A program made the translations under genes and the position numbers. Under the pieces are notes generated by a model that did no database searches, was not told where the DNA came from, and worked only from the letters and a program-made list of their open reading frames with translations. This document shows, piece after piece, positions 35,701-42,661 of a stretch of 64,000 bases of DNA (position 1 is the first letter of the stretch; the number at the start of each line of letters is the position of its first letter). Source of the DNA: Streptococcus mitis (GTDB lineage Bacteria; Bacillota; Bacilli; Lactobacillales; Streptococcaceae); assembly GCF_002005545.1 (NCBI RefSeq), contig NZ_LBMT01000001.1:1076301-1140300 (forward strand), written 5' to 3'.

Positions 35701-38700
35701 TTCAGAAGGTAAGTATTCAAGTGCAGTTGATTGGAAAACAATTCAAGTTACAAACCAAGCCCCAACCGTTACATCTGCAGTTTCAGGCAATGAAAAAATA
35801 GTAGAATTCGGAGAAAATATAGATCTTAAGACTTTAGTTACAAAAGCTGACTATGAAGATGATAAAGATGCAACACGTGGTACTAAAGTACGAACAGAGA
35901 TTGTATCAGTAAATGGACAAAATAATGTGAAAGATATCAATTCTAGAAAACCGGGCACATATATTGTCAAATACAAAGCAATTGATAGTCAAGGTAAAGA
36001 ATCAGGAGAAATACAATTAACGGTTAAAGTTAGGGAAGATAAACCAACACCACCAACAGCAACTGCACCAAGTGATGGAACAGTAACAGTAACACCAACA
36101 GGGGATGCTGATAAAGTAATTGTTAATTACACAGATGAGAAAAATGCTCAAAAAACAGTAACCGTAGTTAAGGCTAAGAATGGAACATGGTCATCATCAG
36201 ATAAGCCAGCAGGTGTAACAGTAGATTCAAGTACAGGGCAACTCCTTATTCCAGCTGAAGGTGTAAAAGATAAAAGTCAGGTAACAGCAACAGCTACGAA
36301 AGGTGACAGTCATCCATCAGAACCAACTACTGTGACGGCACAAGCAAAAGACTTCACCCCAGTGAAACCAGATGAGAAGGTCGTTGTTCAAGACAAATCC
36401 CACTTAACTCCAGAAGAGAAAAAACAAGTGGAAGATAAGGTCAAAGCGAAGAACCCAGGTAAGACTGTCACTGTAGGGGACGATGGAACCGCAACGGTTA
36501 CCGATCCAAGCACTAAGATCAGTCATCCAATCGCAGGAAAAGACCTAGTTAACGAAGGCTTCACTCCAGTGAAACCAGATGAGAAGGTCGTTGTTCAAGA
36601 CAAATCCCACTTAACTCCAGAAGAGAAAAAACAAGTGGAAGATAAGGTCAAAGCGAAGAACCCAGGTAAGACTGTCACAGTAGGGGACGATGGAACCGCA
36701 ACGGTTACCGATCCAAGCACTAAGATCAGTCACCCAATCGCAGGAAAAGACCTAGTGAACCAAGACTTCACTCCAGTGAAACCAGATGAGAAGGTTGTTG
36801 TTCAAGACAAATCCCACTTAACTCCAGAAGAGAAAAAACAAGTGGAAGATAAGGTCAAAGCGAAGAACCCAGGTAAGACTGTCACAGTAGGGGACGATGG
36901 AACCGCCACGGTTACCGATCCAAGCACTAAGATCAGTCACCCAATCGCAGGAAAAGACCTAGTTATCGAAGACTTCACTCCAGTGAAACCAGATGAGAAG
37001 GTTGTTGTTCAAGACAAATCCCACTTAACTCCAGAAGAGAAAAAACAAGTGGAAGATAAGGTCAAAGCGAAGAACCCAGGTAAGACTGTCACAGTAGGGG
37101 ACGATGGAACCGCAACGGTTACCGATCCAAGCACTAAGATCAGTCACCCAATCGCAGGAAAAGACCTAGTGAACCAAGACTTCACACCAGTGAAACCAGA
37201 TGAGAAGGTTGTTGTTCAAGACAAATCCCACTTAACTCCAGAAGAGAAAAAACAAGTGGAAGATAAGGTCAAAGCGAAGAACCCAGGTAAGACTGTCACA
37301 GTAGGGGACGATGGAACCGCAACGGTTACCGATCCAAGCACTAAGATCAGTCACCCAATCGCAGGAAAAGACCTAGTGAACCAAGACTTCACACCAGTGA
37401 AACCAGATGAGAAGGTTGTTGTTCAAGACAAATCCCACTTAACTCCAGAAGAGAAAAAACAAGTGGAAGATAAGGTCAAAGCGAAGAACCCAGGTAAGAC
37501 TGTCACAGTAGGGGACGATGGAACCGCAACGGTTACCGATCCAAGCACTAAGATCAGTCACCCAATCGCAGGAAAAGACCTAGTTAACGAAGACTTCACC
37601 CCAGTGAAACCAGATGAGAAGGTTGTTGTTCAAGACAAATCCCACTTAACTCCAGAAGAGAAAAAACAAGTGGAAGATAAGGTCAAAGCGAAGAACCCAG
37701 GTAAGACTGTCACTGTAGGCGACGATGGAACCGCAACGGTTACCGATCCAAGCACTAAGATCAGTCACCCAATCGCAGGAAAAGACCTAGTGAACCAAGA
37801 CTTCACCCCAGTGAAACCAGATGAGAAGGTTGTTGTTCAAGACAAATCCCACTTAACTCCAGAAGAGAAAAAACAAGTGGAAGATAAGGTCAAAGCGAAG
37901 AACCCAGGTAAGACTGTCACAGTAGGGGACGATGGAACCGCAACGGTTACCGATCCAAGCACTAAGATCAGTCACCCAATCGCAGGAAAAGACCTAGTGA
38001 ACCAAGACTTCACACCAGTGAAACCAGATGAGAAGGTTGTTGTTCAAGACAAATCCCACTTAACTCCAGAAGAGAAAAAACAAGTGGAAGATAAGGTCAA
38101 AGCGAAGAACCCAGGTAAGACTGTCACAGTAGGCGACGATGGAACCGCAACGGTTACCGATCCAAGCACTAAGATCAGTCACCCAATCGCAGGAAAAGAC
38201 CTAGTTAACGAAGACTTCACCCCAGTGAAACCAGATGAGAAGGTTGTTGTTCAAGACAAATCCCACTTAACTCCAGAAGAGAAAAAACAAGTGGAAGATA
38301 AGGTCAAAGCGAAGAACCCAGGTAAGACTGTCACAGTAGGGGACGATGGAACCGCAACGGTTACCGATCCAAGCACTAAGATCAGTCACCCAATCGCAGG
38401 AAAAGACCTAGTTAACGAAGGCTTCACCCCAGTGAAACCAGATGAGAAGGTTGTTGTTCAAGACAAATCCCACTTAACTCCAGAAGAGAAAAAACAAGTG
38501 GAAGATAAGGTCAAAGCGAAGAACCCAGGTAAGACTGTCACAGTAGGGGACGATGGAACCGCAACGGTTACCGATCCAAGCACTAAGATCAGTCACCCAA
38601 TCGCAGGAAAAGACCTAGTGAACCAAGACTTCACACCAGTGAAACCAGATGAGAAGGTTGTTGTTCAAGACAAATCCCACTTAACTCCAGAAGAGAAAAA

Positions 38701-40558
38701 ACAAGTGGAAGATAAGGTCAAAGCGAAGAACCCAGGTAAGACTGTCACAGTAGGGGACGATGGAACCGCAACGGTTACCGATCCAAGCACTAAGATCAGT
38801 CACCCAATCGCAGGAAAAGACCTAGTGAACCAAGACTTCACCCCAGTGAAACCAGATGAGAAGGTTGTTGTTCAAGACAAATCCCACTTAACTCCAGAAG
38901 AGAAAAAACAAGTGGAAGATAAGGTCAAAGCGAAGAACCCAGGTAAGACTGTCACAGTAGGGGACGATGGAACCGCAACGGTTACCGATCCAAGCACTAA
39001 GATCAGTCACCCAATCGCAGGAAAAGACCTAGTTAACGAAGACTTCACCCCAGTGAAACCAGATGAGAAGGTTGTTGTTCAAGACAAATCCCACTTAACT
39101 CCAGAAGAGAAAAAACAAGTGGAAGATAAGGTCAAAGCGAAGAACCCAGGTAAGACTGTCACAGTAGGGGACGATGGAACCGCAACGGTTACCGATCCAA
39201 GCACTAAGATCAGTCACCCAATCGCAGGAAAAGACCTAGTGAACCAAGACTTCACACCAGTGAAACCAGATGAGAAGGTTGTTGTTCAAGACAAATCCCA
39301 CTTAACTCCAGAAGAGAAAAAACAAGTGGAAGATAAGGTCAAAGCGAAGAACCCAGGTAAGACTGTCACAGTAGGGGACGATGGAACCGCAACGGTTACC
39401 GATCCAAGCACTAAGATCAGTCACCCAATCGCAGGAAAAGACCTAGTGAACCAAGACTTCACACCAGTGAAACCAGATGAGAAGGTTGTTGTTCAAGACA
39501 AATCCCACTTAACTCCAGAAGAGAAAAAACAAGTGGAAGATAAGGTCAAAGCGAAGAACCCAGGTAAGACTGTCACAGTAGGCGACGATGGAACCGCAAC
39601 GGTTACCGATCCAAGCACTAAGATCAGTCACCCAATCGCAGGAAAAGACCTAGTTAACGAAGGCTTCACCCCAGTGAAACCAGATGAGAAGGTTGTTGTT
39701 CAAGACAAATCCCACTTAACTCCAGAAGAGAAAAAACAAGTGGAAGATAAGGTCAAAGCGAAGAACCCAGGTAAGACTGTCACTGTAGGCGACGATGGAA
39801 CTGCAACAGTTACAGATCCAAGCACTAAGATCAGTCATCCAATCGCAGGAAAAGACCTAGTTAACGAAGGCTTTGGTGTAAACGGTATTCCAGAAGTAAC
39901 TCCAAGTCAACCAGAGTACACAGATCCAGTAGGCACAAGCAGTACAGATGGAAACGGGAACTTAATAGATCCGCCAACAGTTGAATTACCAGAATTCAAC
40001 GGTGGAGTAAATGGAGAACTTCCAGATCCAGTAGAATTACCAAAAGTTAAGTTAATCATCACTAAATGGATTGATGAACAAGGTAATGAATTGAAGCCAG
40101 CAGATGCGAAAGCTCCAGCAGTATTAGGTGAAGCGAATGAAGCATTTGAACATGGTGAAATTGAAGGTTACGTATTTGTAAGAACAGATGTTAATGAAGA
40201 AGGTGATGTTGTAACTCATGTCTTCAGAAAAGTTACTCCAACTAAACCAGAAGGTAATGGGGAACAACAAGGTGGAGATAACACACCACAACCAACACCT
40301 GGAGTACCAACTGATAACACAGAACGTAAACCTGAAACAGAAAAACCTACTGTGCCAGATACCAAACAGGCTGAACAACCAACTCAAACAGTTGATGCTC
40401 AGGTAGCTCCTTCTCAAAATCAAGCAGTATTGCCAAATACTGGTACGAAAGCAGATCGTGCTACAGGTGCATTAGGTGCTCTCTCTCTTCTTGGAGCATT
40501 TGGTTTGCTATTTGCTAAAAAGAAGAAAGACGATGAAGAAGAAACACGAAACAATTAA
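29714..40558 (+). CDS. Giant YSIRK/LPXTG surface protein B with 17 identical-type repeats
   Basis: Cell-wall-anchored protein of 3614 residues. Residues 1-50 are a YSIRK signal (RFSIRKYSFGAASVAVAAL). Residues 90-290 are a helical, coiled-coil-like head region shared with protein C. Then comes a unique globular region (about 300-570) that is the best candidate ligand-binding part, a Rib-like domain (VTKKVDEPLGNL), several Ig-like modules, and residues 2213-3385 made of seventeen 69-residue repeats (KSHLTPEEKKQVEDKVKAKN). A MucBP-like domain (IITKWIDEQGNELK) and LPNTG (3573-3577), a hydrophobic helix and a charged tail complete it. Start ATG 29714 has AGGAGGG. Probably an adhesin; ligand unknown. 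Own promoter, repeat-bearing leader and terminator. Confidence 0.93.
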   Translation: MENKSNSLNRIKRHQREKVLRFSIRKYSFGAASVAVAALMFLGARVVSADTVSGSSSQSTAGVVQPNDKGNSPVGIKEPTENKSEVVNNALENKETALVENGSNTVDKSQLRTVVEELNSLLSTKLNLDDSVLSSVKERVQRAQTLLDKADAVQKDINELKELLSADLATLSNAVKESSEVRESNTGTEAEKPASQSSSEVRASEENQTVSAKKDSLKVSVDQLKVAISEVPEHDTTKEVLEKANELLGLAQGVLENTTVSLNEVEEMNKLVKRMFISVKNATTRLSSGARDSRNGQRMRQGTGERAATVSSTWTNQDNLLSYQRFRATDGNGTVRNDDRRFTENKVDMTARIETIGGVKYAVYDIFFNNDGKSMANLSRYQTYRFILQPKILDLASSGAYNPDTIRDLSFEIYRRNNQNEGGTLSQNPEKFHRERTLNYHFINDNERTQNGFTYSYSLGVRASGDHYRDMKDIFKGNNYDPYLEKAVKLEGKYRNFSYGLGLKTEDKTAAVHMHLKTKLRSGVTEEEVRQAFTIAVAGTFGQTTHQSYVFGSGKEASEHVEPTVKQSTKYPISGKEVTKKVDEPLGNLDRPVDAGFVTRNNNFPADVHWSWPSGKPSTTTAGVFRYKVKAQYSDNTSNTTDVTLKVRPKQPVIDPNSVNEKAGKTEQTVTVDVGNGVPTGSTVTLYSNGTVIGTGKTTGTTATIKVSKALPSTAITARTSVQNVESDSSAPVTPTPERDTQPPTVKMTNPTNNRDFVLGSSENNSPEVEVFRGATLDIPLKMHDNNANGKINIKHISGLPKGVNLNNGNTLTTNSGSETKPATATISGRVATDAHLGTNVVTLKASDDATGNVDKGNQSTLKFKVKTYDLAFEDRGTPINDNTRSDVLGLKQRSADPNHYLTTTDGTNKGDGYFGADMKFRYLNGNEISEHVSFDKIGKYDVKARAYFPNSKTSTKGLPTNPTTGLTGDTASVAGRGFLEKTIEFNVKPNTPTLAQEQFYGTASSRPSVTVGNLPTSDQLQNGSNVTVELYQGTTKVASKTVTDRNGTTTLSAGDFTANLREGQPVHAVVKVSGGQNATAYSVTSDNSADRNVTGRSVFAQPANKIVQIKKGNLSEEEKTAIKNAIFEANKTGILRGKTVNDITITDAGVIRAVDKDNKVAELEVNPTTGVVTRYAHIRDDYNLTFKNNGILANRPTDKGFEWSQDGKSLIYKFDATKGTPLPINDILNTITANPKNPDASRQPSLTVVNGTDKVAGERKENGYKHEGGFFYHNNKPVNVLDIVRDNFAGGGTVDNSANKLVETNRSDVNDRNIVGTNLEKETTTIPVSNGAGTVTINTPVVKAKDGSSLIVKRKLYLMPKWTDAALLAERNTTLENNTNVINLYFVPVDPIKPEVARSNSNTLATSSNQATRLAENTSFTSLVKVTDNYDKDDATNATTNTVRSKLNMWVKTGNTKTLIVENGVEKTDVITRLKKEVTPATYEVFAKTTDASGNKSHEDTSDGASLGFFKVGYNLVARQTINVVRGETLTQAELNKLVQVREGNTLQDLPQGATVTAALETASIRSGKEETKTVEATVNFGENRTQKVTLTYKVLNTFPIARKLYDFKNPDTARSGGSSVYYHNGGTIPDGMTWIYKASDNVAQPGDKFTEALAKDPVGTTNYKFGGKYDYSRNTNRPTTTGNLEYTETVVHEVFDVEANRTRVTVSKGATLTEQNAKDAVTKVTGSDNLPDGTTYEWVNAQGNKQTPTANTPGVQNYRVKVTLPMSQTGANQPDATQKRPSKIIDVKVNVKPDVPTYNTTIKANGNIKVPTVASTDRELTGTGAPGAKIKVTVPGVTINEVTVGDNGKWRVSLPKGLNSNQLNQKQLVPQDQVTITQSVGGVESDPVNVAVSLGETTIQPSEERGNSLFAGAKNIVVKAPHDAGMVYVSYTDKATGKAHEIGLKRENINSPWVSNKPTLGEVKNTTKDAFTNTITIEMKESIAEGTAKAIANISEGKYSSAVDWKTIQVTNQAPTVTSAVSGNEKIVEFGENIDLKTLVTKADYEDDKDATRGTKVRTEIVSVNGQNNVKDINSRKPGTYIVKYKAIDSQGKESGEIQLTVKVREDKPTPPTATAPSDGTVTVTPTGDADKVIVNYTDEKNAQKTVTVVKAKNGTWSSSDKPAGVTVDSSTGQLLIPAEGVKDKSQVTATATKGDSHPSEPTTVTAQAKDFTPVKPDEKVVVQDKSHLTPEEKKQVEDKVKAKNPGKTVTVGDDGTATVTDPSTKISHPIAGKDLVNEGFTPVKPDEKVVVQDKSHLTPEEKKQVEDKVKAKNPGKTVTVGDDGTATVTDPSTKISHPIAGKDLVNQDFTPVKPDEKVVVQDKSHLTPEEKKQVEDKVKAKNPGKTVTVGDDGTATVTDPSTKISHPIAGKDLVIEDFTPVKPDEKVVVQDKSHLTPEEKKQVEDKVKAKNPGKTVTVGDDGTATVTDPSTKISHPIAGKDLVNQDFTPVKPDEKVVVQDKSHLTPEEKKQVEDKVKAKNPGKTVTVGDDGTATVTDPSTKISHPIAGKDLVNQDFTPVKPDEKVVVQDKSHLTPEEKKQVEDKVKAKNPGKTVTVGDDGTATVTDPSTKISHPIAGKDLVNEDFTPVKPDEKVVVQDKSHLTPEEKKQVEDKVKAKNPGKTVTVGDDGTATVTDPSTKISHPIAGKDLVNQDFTPVKPDEKVVVQDKSHLTPEEKKQVEDKVKAKNPGKTVTVGDDGTATVTDPSTKISHPIAGKDLVNQDFTPVKPDEKVVVQDKSHLTPEEKKQVEDKVKAKNPGKTVTVGDDGTATVTDPSTKISHPIAGKDLVNEDFTPVKPDEKVVVQDKSHLTPEEKKQVEDKVKAKNPGKTVTVGDDGTATVTDPSTKISHPIAGKDLVNEGFTPVKPDEKVVVQDKSHLTPEEKKQVEDKVKAKNPGKTVTVGDDGTATVTDPSTKISHPIAGKDLVNQDFTPVKPDEKVVVQDKSHLTPEEKKQVEDKVKAKNPGKTVTVGDDGTATVTDPSTKISHPIAGKDLVNQDFTPVKPDEKVVVQDKSHLTPEEKKQVEDKVKAKNPGKTVTVGDDGTATVTDPSTKISHPIAGKDLVNEDFTPVKPDEKVVVQDKSHLTPEEKKQVEDKVKAKNPGKTVTVGDDGTATVTDPSTKISHPIAGKDLVNQDFTPVKPDEKVVVQDKSHLTPEEKKQVEDKVKAKNPGKTVTVGDDGTATVTDPSTKISHPIAGKDLVNQDFTPVKPDEKVVVQDKSHLTPEEKKQVEDKVKAKNPGKTVTVGDDGTATVTDPSTKISHPIAGKDLVNEGFTPVKPDEKVVVQDKSHLTPEEKKQVEDKVKAKNPGKTVTVGDDGTATVTDPSTKISHPIAGKDLVNEGFGVNGIPEVTPSQPEYTDPVGTSSTDGNGNLIDPPTVELPEFNGGVNGELPDPVELPKVKLIITKWIDEQGNELKPADAKAPAVLGEANEAFEHGEIEGYVFVRTDVNEEGDVVTHVFRKVTPTKPEGNGEQQGGDNTPQPTPGVPTDNTERKPETEKPTVPDTKQAEQPTQTVDAQVAPSQNQAVLPNTGTKADRATGALGALSLLGAFGLLFAKKKKDDEEETRNN
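36350..39868 (+). repeat. Seventeen tandem 207-bp repeats in protein B
   Basis: 17 x 207 bp fills 36350-39868 exactly. Units differ by a handful of bases, mainly in the last codons (NQD, NED, NEG or IED at the junction). The junction codes run NQD-NQD-NED repeatedly, showing a higher-order unit of three repeats (621 bp). Confidence 0.95.
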
Positions 40559-40612
40559 GATGAGTCATTAAATTGAACTGAAAATGGGTTGTGTTAATTC
40601 TTAGAGGAAGTA

Positions 40613-40659
40613 ACGGATAGAAAGAAGTTTAAAAGCTACTTTCTATCCGTCTTTCTTTA
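40613..40659 (+). terminator. Terminator of surface protein B gene
   Basis: Perfect 12-bp stem ACGGATAGAAAG / CTTTCTATCCGT with a T-rich tail. Confidence 0.85.
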
Positions 40660-40665
40660 GAGTGA

Positions 40666-40680
40666 ATGTAAACGCTTCAA
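40666..40680 (+). promoter_or_regulatory. cre-like site
   Basis: ATGTAAACGCTTCAA matches the CcpA cre consensus with one mismatch. It lies just after the B terminator and 27 bases before the next start codon; no clear promoter box accompanies it. Confidence 0.35.
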
Positions 40681-40706
40681 ATAATACAGAAAGATGAAAT
40701 TTTGAT

Positions 40707-40988
40707 ATGGTTGGATATAGATTAAAAGATCTTTTGAGTGAAATAAACGGAACAAATTGGTATTGGATTTATAGGCTTGAACGTGATAATAGGAGGACTA
40801 CAGGACATGTTAATGTGAGATATTATAATGGTGCCTTATTGATAAACTGGGATGTACATAGCCTTAGAGTGCGATTTGGAGATAATCCTCCATTAAGTTT
40901 TAGTGATACAATAGTTGTGGATTTCGAAAATGATATGATTATTATCAGGGATAGCGGTTGGGAAATTTATTTAGATACAACATCATAG
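40707..40988 (+). CDS. Small unknown protein upstream of the HNH gene
   Basis: I do not recognise this 93-residue protein. It has no signal peptide or membrane segment and is rich in aromatic residues and beta-type alternation (WYWIYRLERD, VNVRYYNGALLINWDV, MIIIRDSGWEIYL), suggesting a compact beta fold. The ribosome site is poor (AGAAAG, 13 bases away). It precedes the HNH-type gene by 72 bases in the same direction and could be its partner, for example an inhibitor, but nothing proves that. Base composition is AT-rich like the gene after it and unlike the adhesins. Confidence 0.5.
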   Translation: MVGYRLKDLLSEINGTNWYWIYRLERDNRRTTGHVNVRYYNGALLINWDVHSLRVRFGDNPPLSFSDTIVVDFENDMIIIRDSGWEIYLDTTS

Positions 40989-41060
40989 GATTTATTAGTT
41001 AACATTTCCGAGCTAATACACTAAAAGTAAAAGAGATTTTGAAAGGGAGACACTGTAAGT

Positions 41061-41708
41061 ATGAAAAATAATTATGATGATTATTTAAACTTAATGTTTG
41101 ATAAATCCATAATTGCAGATTTAAAAGGAAAAAATCAAGAAGAGAATCCTAGTTTGGAAAATGTTGATGAATTAGCTGATTATCTTATAAATTATGTGAA
41201 AAGGCATTATACTATCTATGAATACTATGTTTCTCCAAATATCTCCAATTTTTATAGTAAGCATAGAAAGTTTACAAGATTCATTCTTATATGTCTTTCT
41301 TTGTTTGATTCTGAAAGTAATATCAATACTCTTTTAAAAAAATATAAATTTAATGAAGATTCGATATGGGAAATCGAACATATTATTCCTCAAAATCAGT
41401 ACTTCAATAAATTTAATAAAAAAAATTCTAAGCTGAAAAATAGAATCGGTAATCTGACTTTGTTAACCAAAAAAACAAATCAAGAGATTAGTAATGGATC
41501 ATTTGCTAAAAAGAAGGAAAGTTTAACTTGTGAGGAAAAATATTTAAAAATTAATGATATCTTTAAAATAGATAAGGTGCATATTTCAAAAAAAGATATA
41601 TGTGAGCGAGAGAAGGAAATAAATAAATCTATATATGATATCTTTATAAAAGATAGAGGAAAATTATTGCAAGATAAATTACATGAATTTATAGATGCCC
41701 AAGGATAG
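41061..41708 (+). CDS. Stand-alone DUF1524/HNH-type protein
   Basis: Protein of 215 residues whose middle carries the DUF1524/HNH pattern found at the C-terminus of GmrSD-type and DUF262-containing restriction proteins: EIEHIIPQ (about 109-116), NRIGNLTLL, then KTNQEISNGSFAKKKE. The histidine of EHIIPQ and the following asparagines would form the metal-binding nuclease site. The N-terminal DUF262 nucleotide-sensing domain is absent, so this is either a truncated restriction enzyme or a free-standing nuclease. A loosely spaced AAGGGAG precedes the ATG. Very AT-rich with rare codons, consistent with acquisition. It lies alone with a small gene between two giant adhesin genes. Confidence 0.65.
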   Translation: MKNNYDDYLNLMFDKSIIADLKGKNQEENPSLENVDELADYLINYVKRHYTIYEYYVSPNISNFYSKHRKFTRFILICLSLFDSESNINTLLKKYKFNEDSIWEIEHIIPQNQYFNKFNKKNSKLKNRIGNLTLLTKKTNQEISNGSFAKKKESLTCEEKYLKINDIFKIDKVHISKKDICEREKEINKSIYDIFIKDRGKLLQDKLHEFIDAQG

Positions 41709-41844
41709 AATCGGTGTTAATTGGCATTCAATTGCTTATAGATTTTAACTTTAACTTTTCTCATCTTTTATAAAATCCATATCTTTCATACAATTTGGTG
41801 AGGGTTTACCTTTGCAGATTGTATAGAGTCAATGAAGATGCTGG

Positions 41845-41966
41845 GGAAAAAGTCTTGGAAATCAGAAGAACGCATAGTATCAGGTGTTGAATAACCTTGA
41901 TATTATGCGTTTTATTGTTGGAAGATTTACTTCATTTTCTCCTGAAATTGAGTTTTTTGCCTAATA
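41845..41966 (-). repeat. Dispersed ~120-bp element with ACGCATA hairpin (copy 2, inverted)
   Basis: Reverse-complement counterpart of the element at 20051-20169: on the minus strand it reads GGCAAAAAACTCAATTTC, AGGAGAAAATGAAGTAAA, AAAACGCATAATATCAAGG and the matching arm. It may terminate the HNH gene. Bases 41967-42077 and 42246-42439 hold nothing else I can name. Confidence 0.7.
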
Positions 41967-42077
41967 TACTATTTGCTATAAAATAAGTGCAATCAAGTCA
42001 TAACAAGGAATCTATCAGAATTTCCAAACTACCGGTAAATTAGATAAAAATAATTATCGGAGGAAAGGTATTATACT

Positions 42078-42245
42078 ATGATGATTCAACTAAGCGATTT
42101 AGGTCAAGTTTACCTTGTTTGTGGCGAGACATATAGGTGGCAGAGAATAGACTCCTTAGTCTATTTAGTTAAAAGCTAATTGGAATTAGATCTCTTTTCA
42201 GGGCAGGGCTTGCTCTTTTGTGGTGGACGCATACGTTTTACCTGA
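42078..42245 (+). pseudogene. IS66-family tnpB remnant
   Basis: ATG with GGAGGAAAGG upstream encodes MMIQLSDLGQVYLVCG, then QRIDSLVYLVKS, a stop, and in the same frame LELDLFSGQGLLFCGGR before another stop. This matches, from memory, the start of IS66-type TnpB (IQLSDLGxVYLVCGxTDMR ... GIDSLA ... DPFSGxxFLFCGGRKDR). Only about 55 of some 115 codons remain and two stops interrupt it; no transposase gene is nearby. Confidence 0.8.
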
Positions 42246-42439
42246 TATTTACTCGATATTCTCGAGAAAAATTCCAGGAGCTACAATGAATATAAATCAA
42301 CTGATGTGATAGGAGATGATGGATTTATTTTATAGGTAGGGGAGGAATCGCTTTTTTTGTCCTTGATTCACTAATATAATAACATATTATACATATTAAA
42401 AATTTTTAATTTTATTTGATGAGATAAACGGGTTTATAG

Positions 42440-42468
42440 TTGTTTAATTATGTCGAAAATGGTATAAT
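42440..42468 (+). promoter_or_regulatory. Promoter of giant surface protein C
   Basis: TTGTTT (42440-42445), 17-bp spacer, extended TG-G-TATAAT (-10 at 42463-42468). Same layout as the promoter of B. Confidence 0.75.
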
Positions 42469-42478
42469 TGAGATGTGA

Positions 42479-42550
42479 TAGCTGTGATAGCTGTGATAGC
42501 TGTGATAGCTGTGATAGCTGTGATAGCTGTGATAGCTGTGATAGCTGTGA
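42479..42550 (+). repeat. 9-bp tandem array, 8 copies, in leader of C
   Basis: Eight uninterrupted TAGCTGTGA units starting 11 bases after the -10 box, preceded by a degenerate ninth (GAGATGTGA). It is the same unit and the same position as in the leader of B, with a different copy number and no TAGCTGTAA variants. Confidence 0.95.
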
Positions 42551-42621
42551 TGTTATTTGCTGATAGCAATCATCATAGCGATTTTTATAGCTTAACTCTT
42601 TTTAAGGAGTTGAAGTTATAA
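42550..42621 (+). other. Possible leader ORF (23 codons) between array and gene C
   Basis: ATG formed at the array end, 23 codons to TAA at 42619-42621, 40 bases before the C start. Contains SNHHSDFY, similar to SNIHHSSFY in leader B; the differences between the two cores are a 3-base gap, a silent AGT/AGC change and one replaced codon. The array is open in this frame as Ala-Val-Ile. A hairpin AACTCTT ... AAGGAGTT (42594-42611) corresponds in position to the hairpin in leader B. Translation is unproven. Confidence 0.35.
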
Positions 42622-42661
42622 AGATTGCTTTTTCTATATTATATTGCCCTTAGGAGGACAA

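Noticed and set aside
36350..39868. 17 regular repeats as a CRISPR or satellite DNA
   Set aside because: The 207-bp units are in frame, coding and spacer-free, inside a single large ORF with signal peptide and LPXTG.
41061..41708. Complete GmrSD type IV restriction enzyme
   Set aside because: Only the DUF1524/HNH-like part is present; 215 residues leave no room for the DUF262 domain and no such gene lies next to it.
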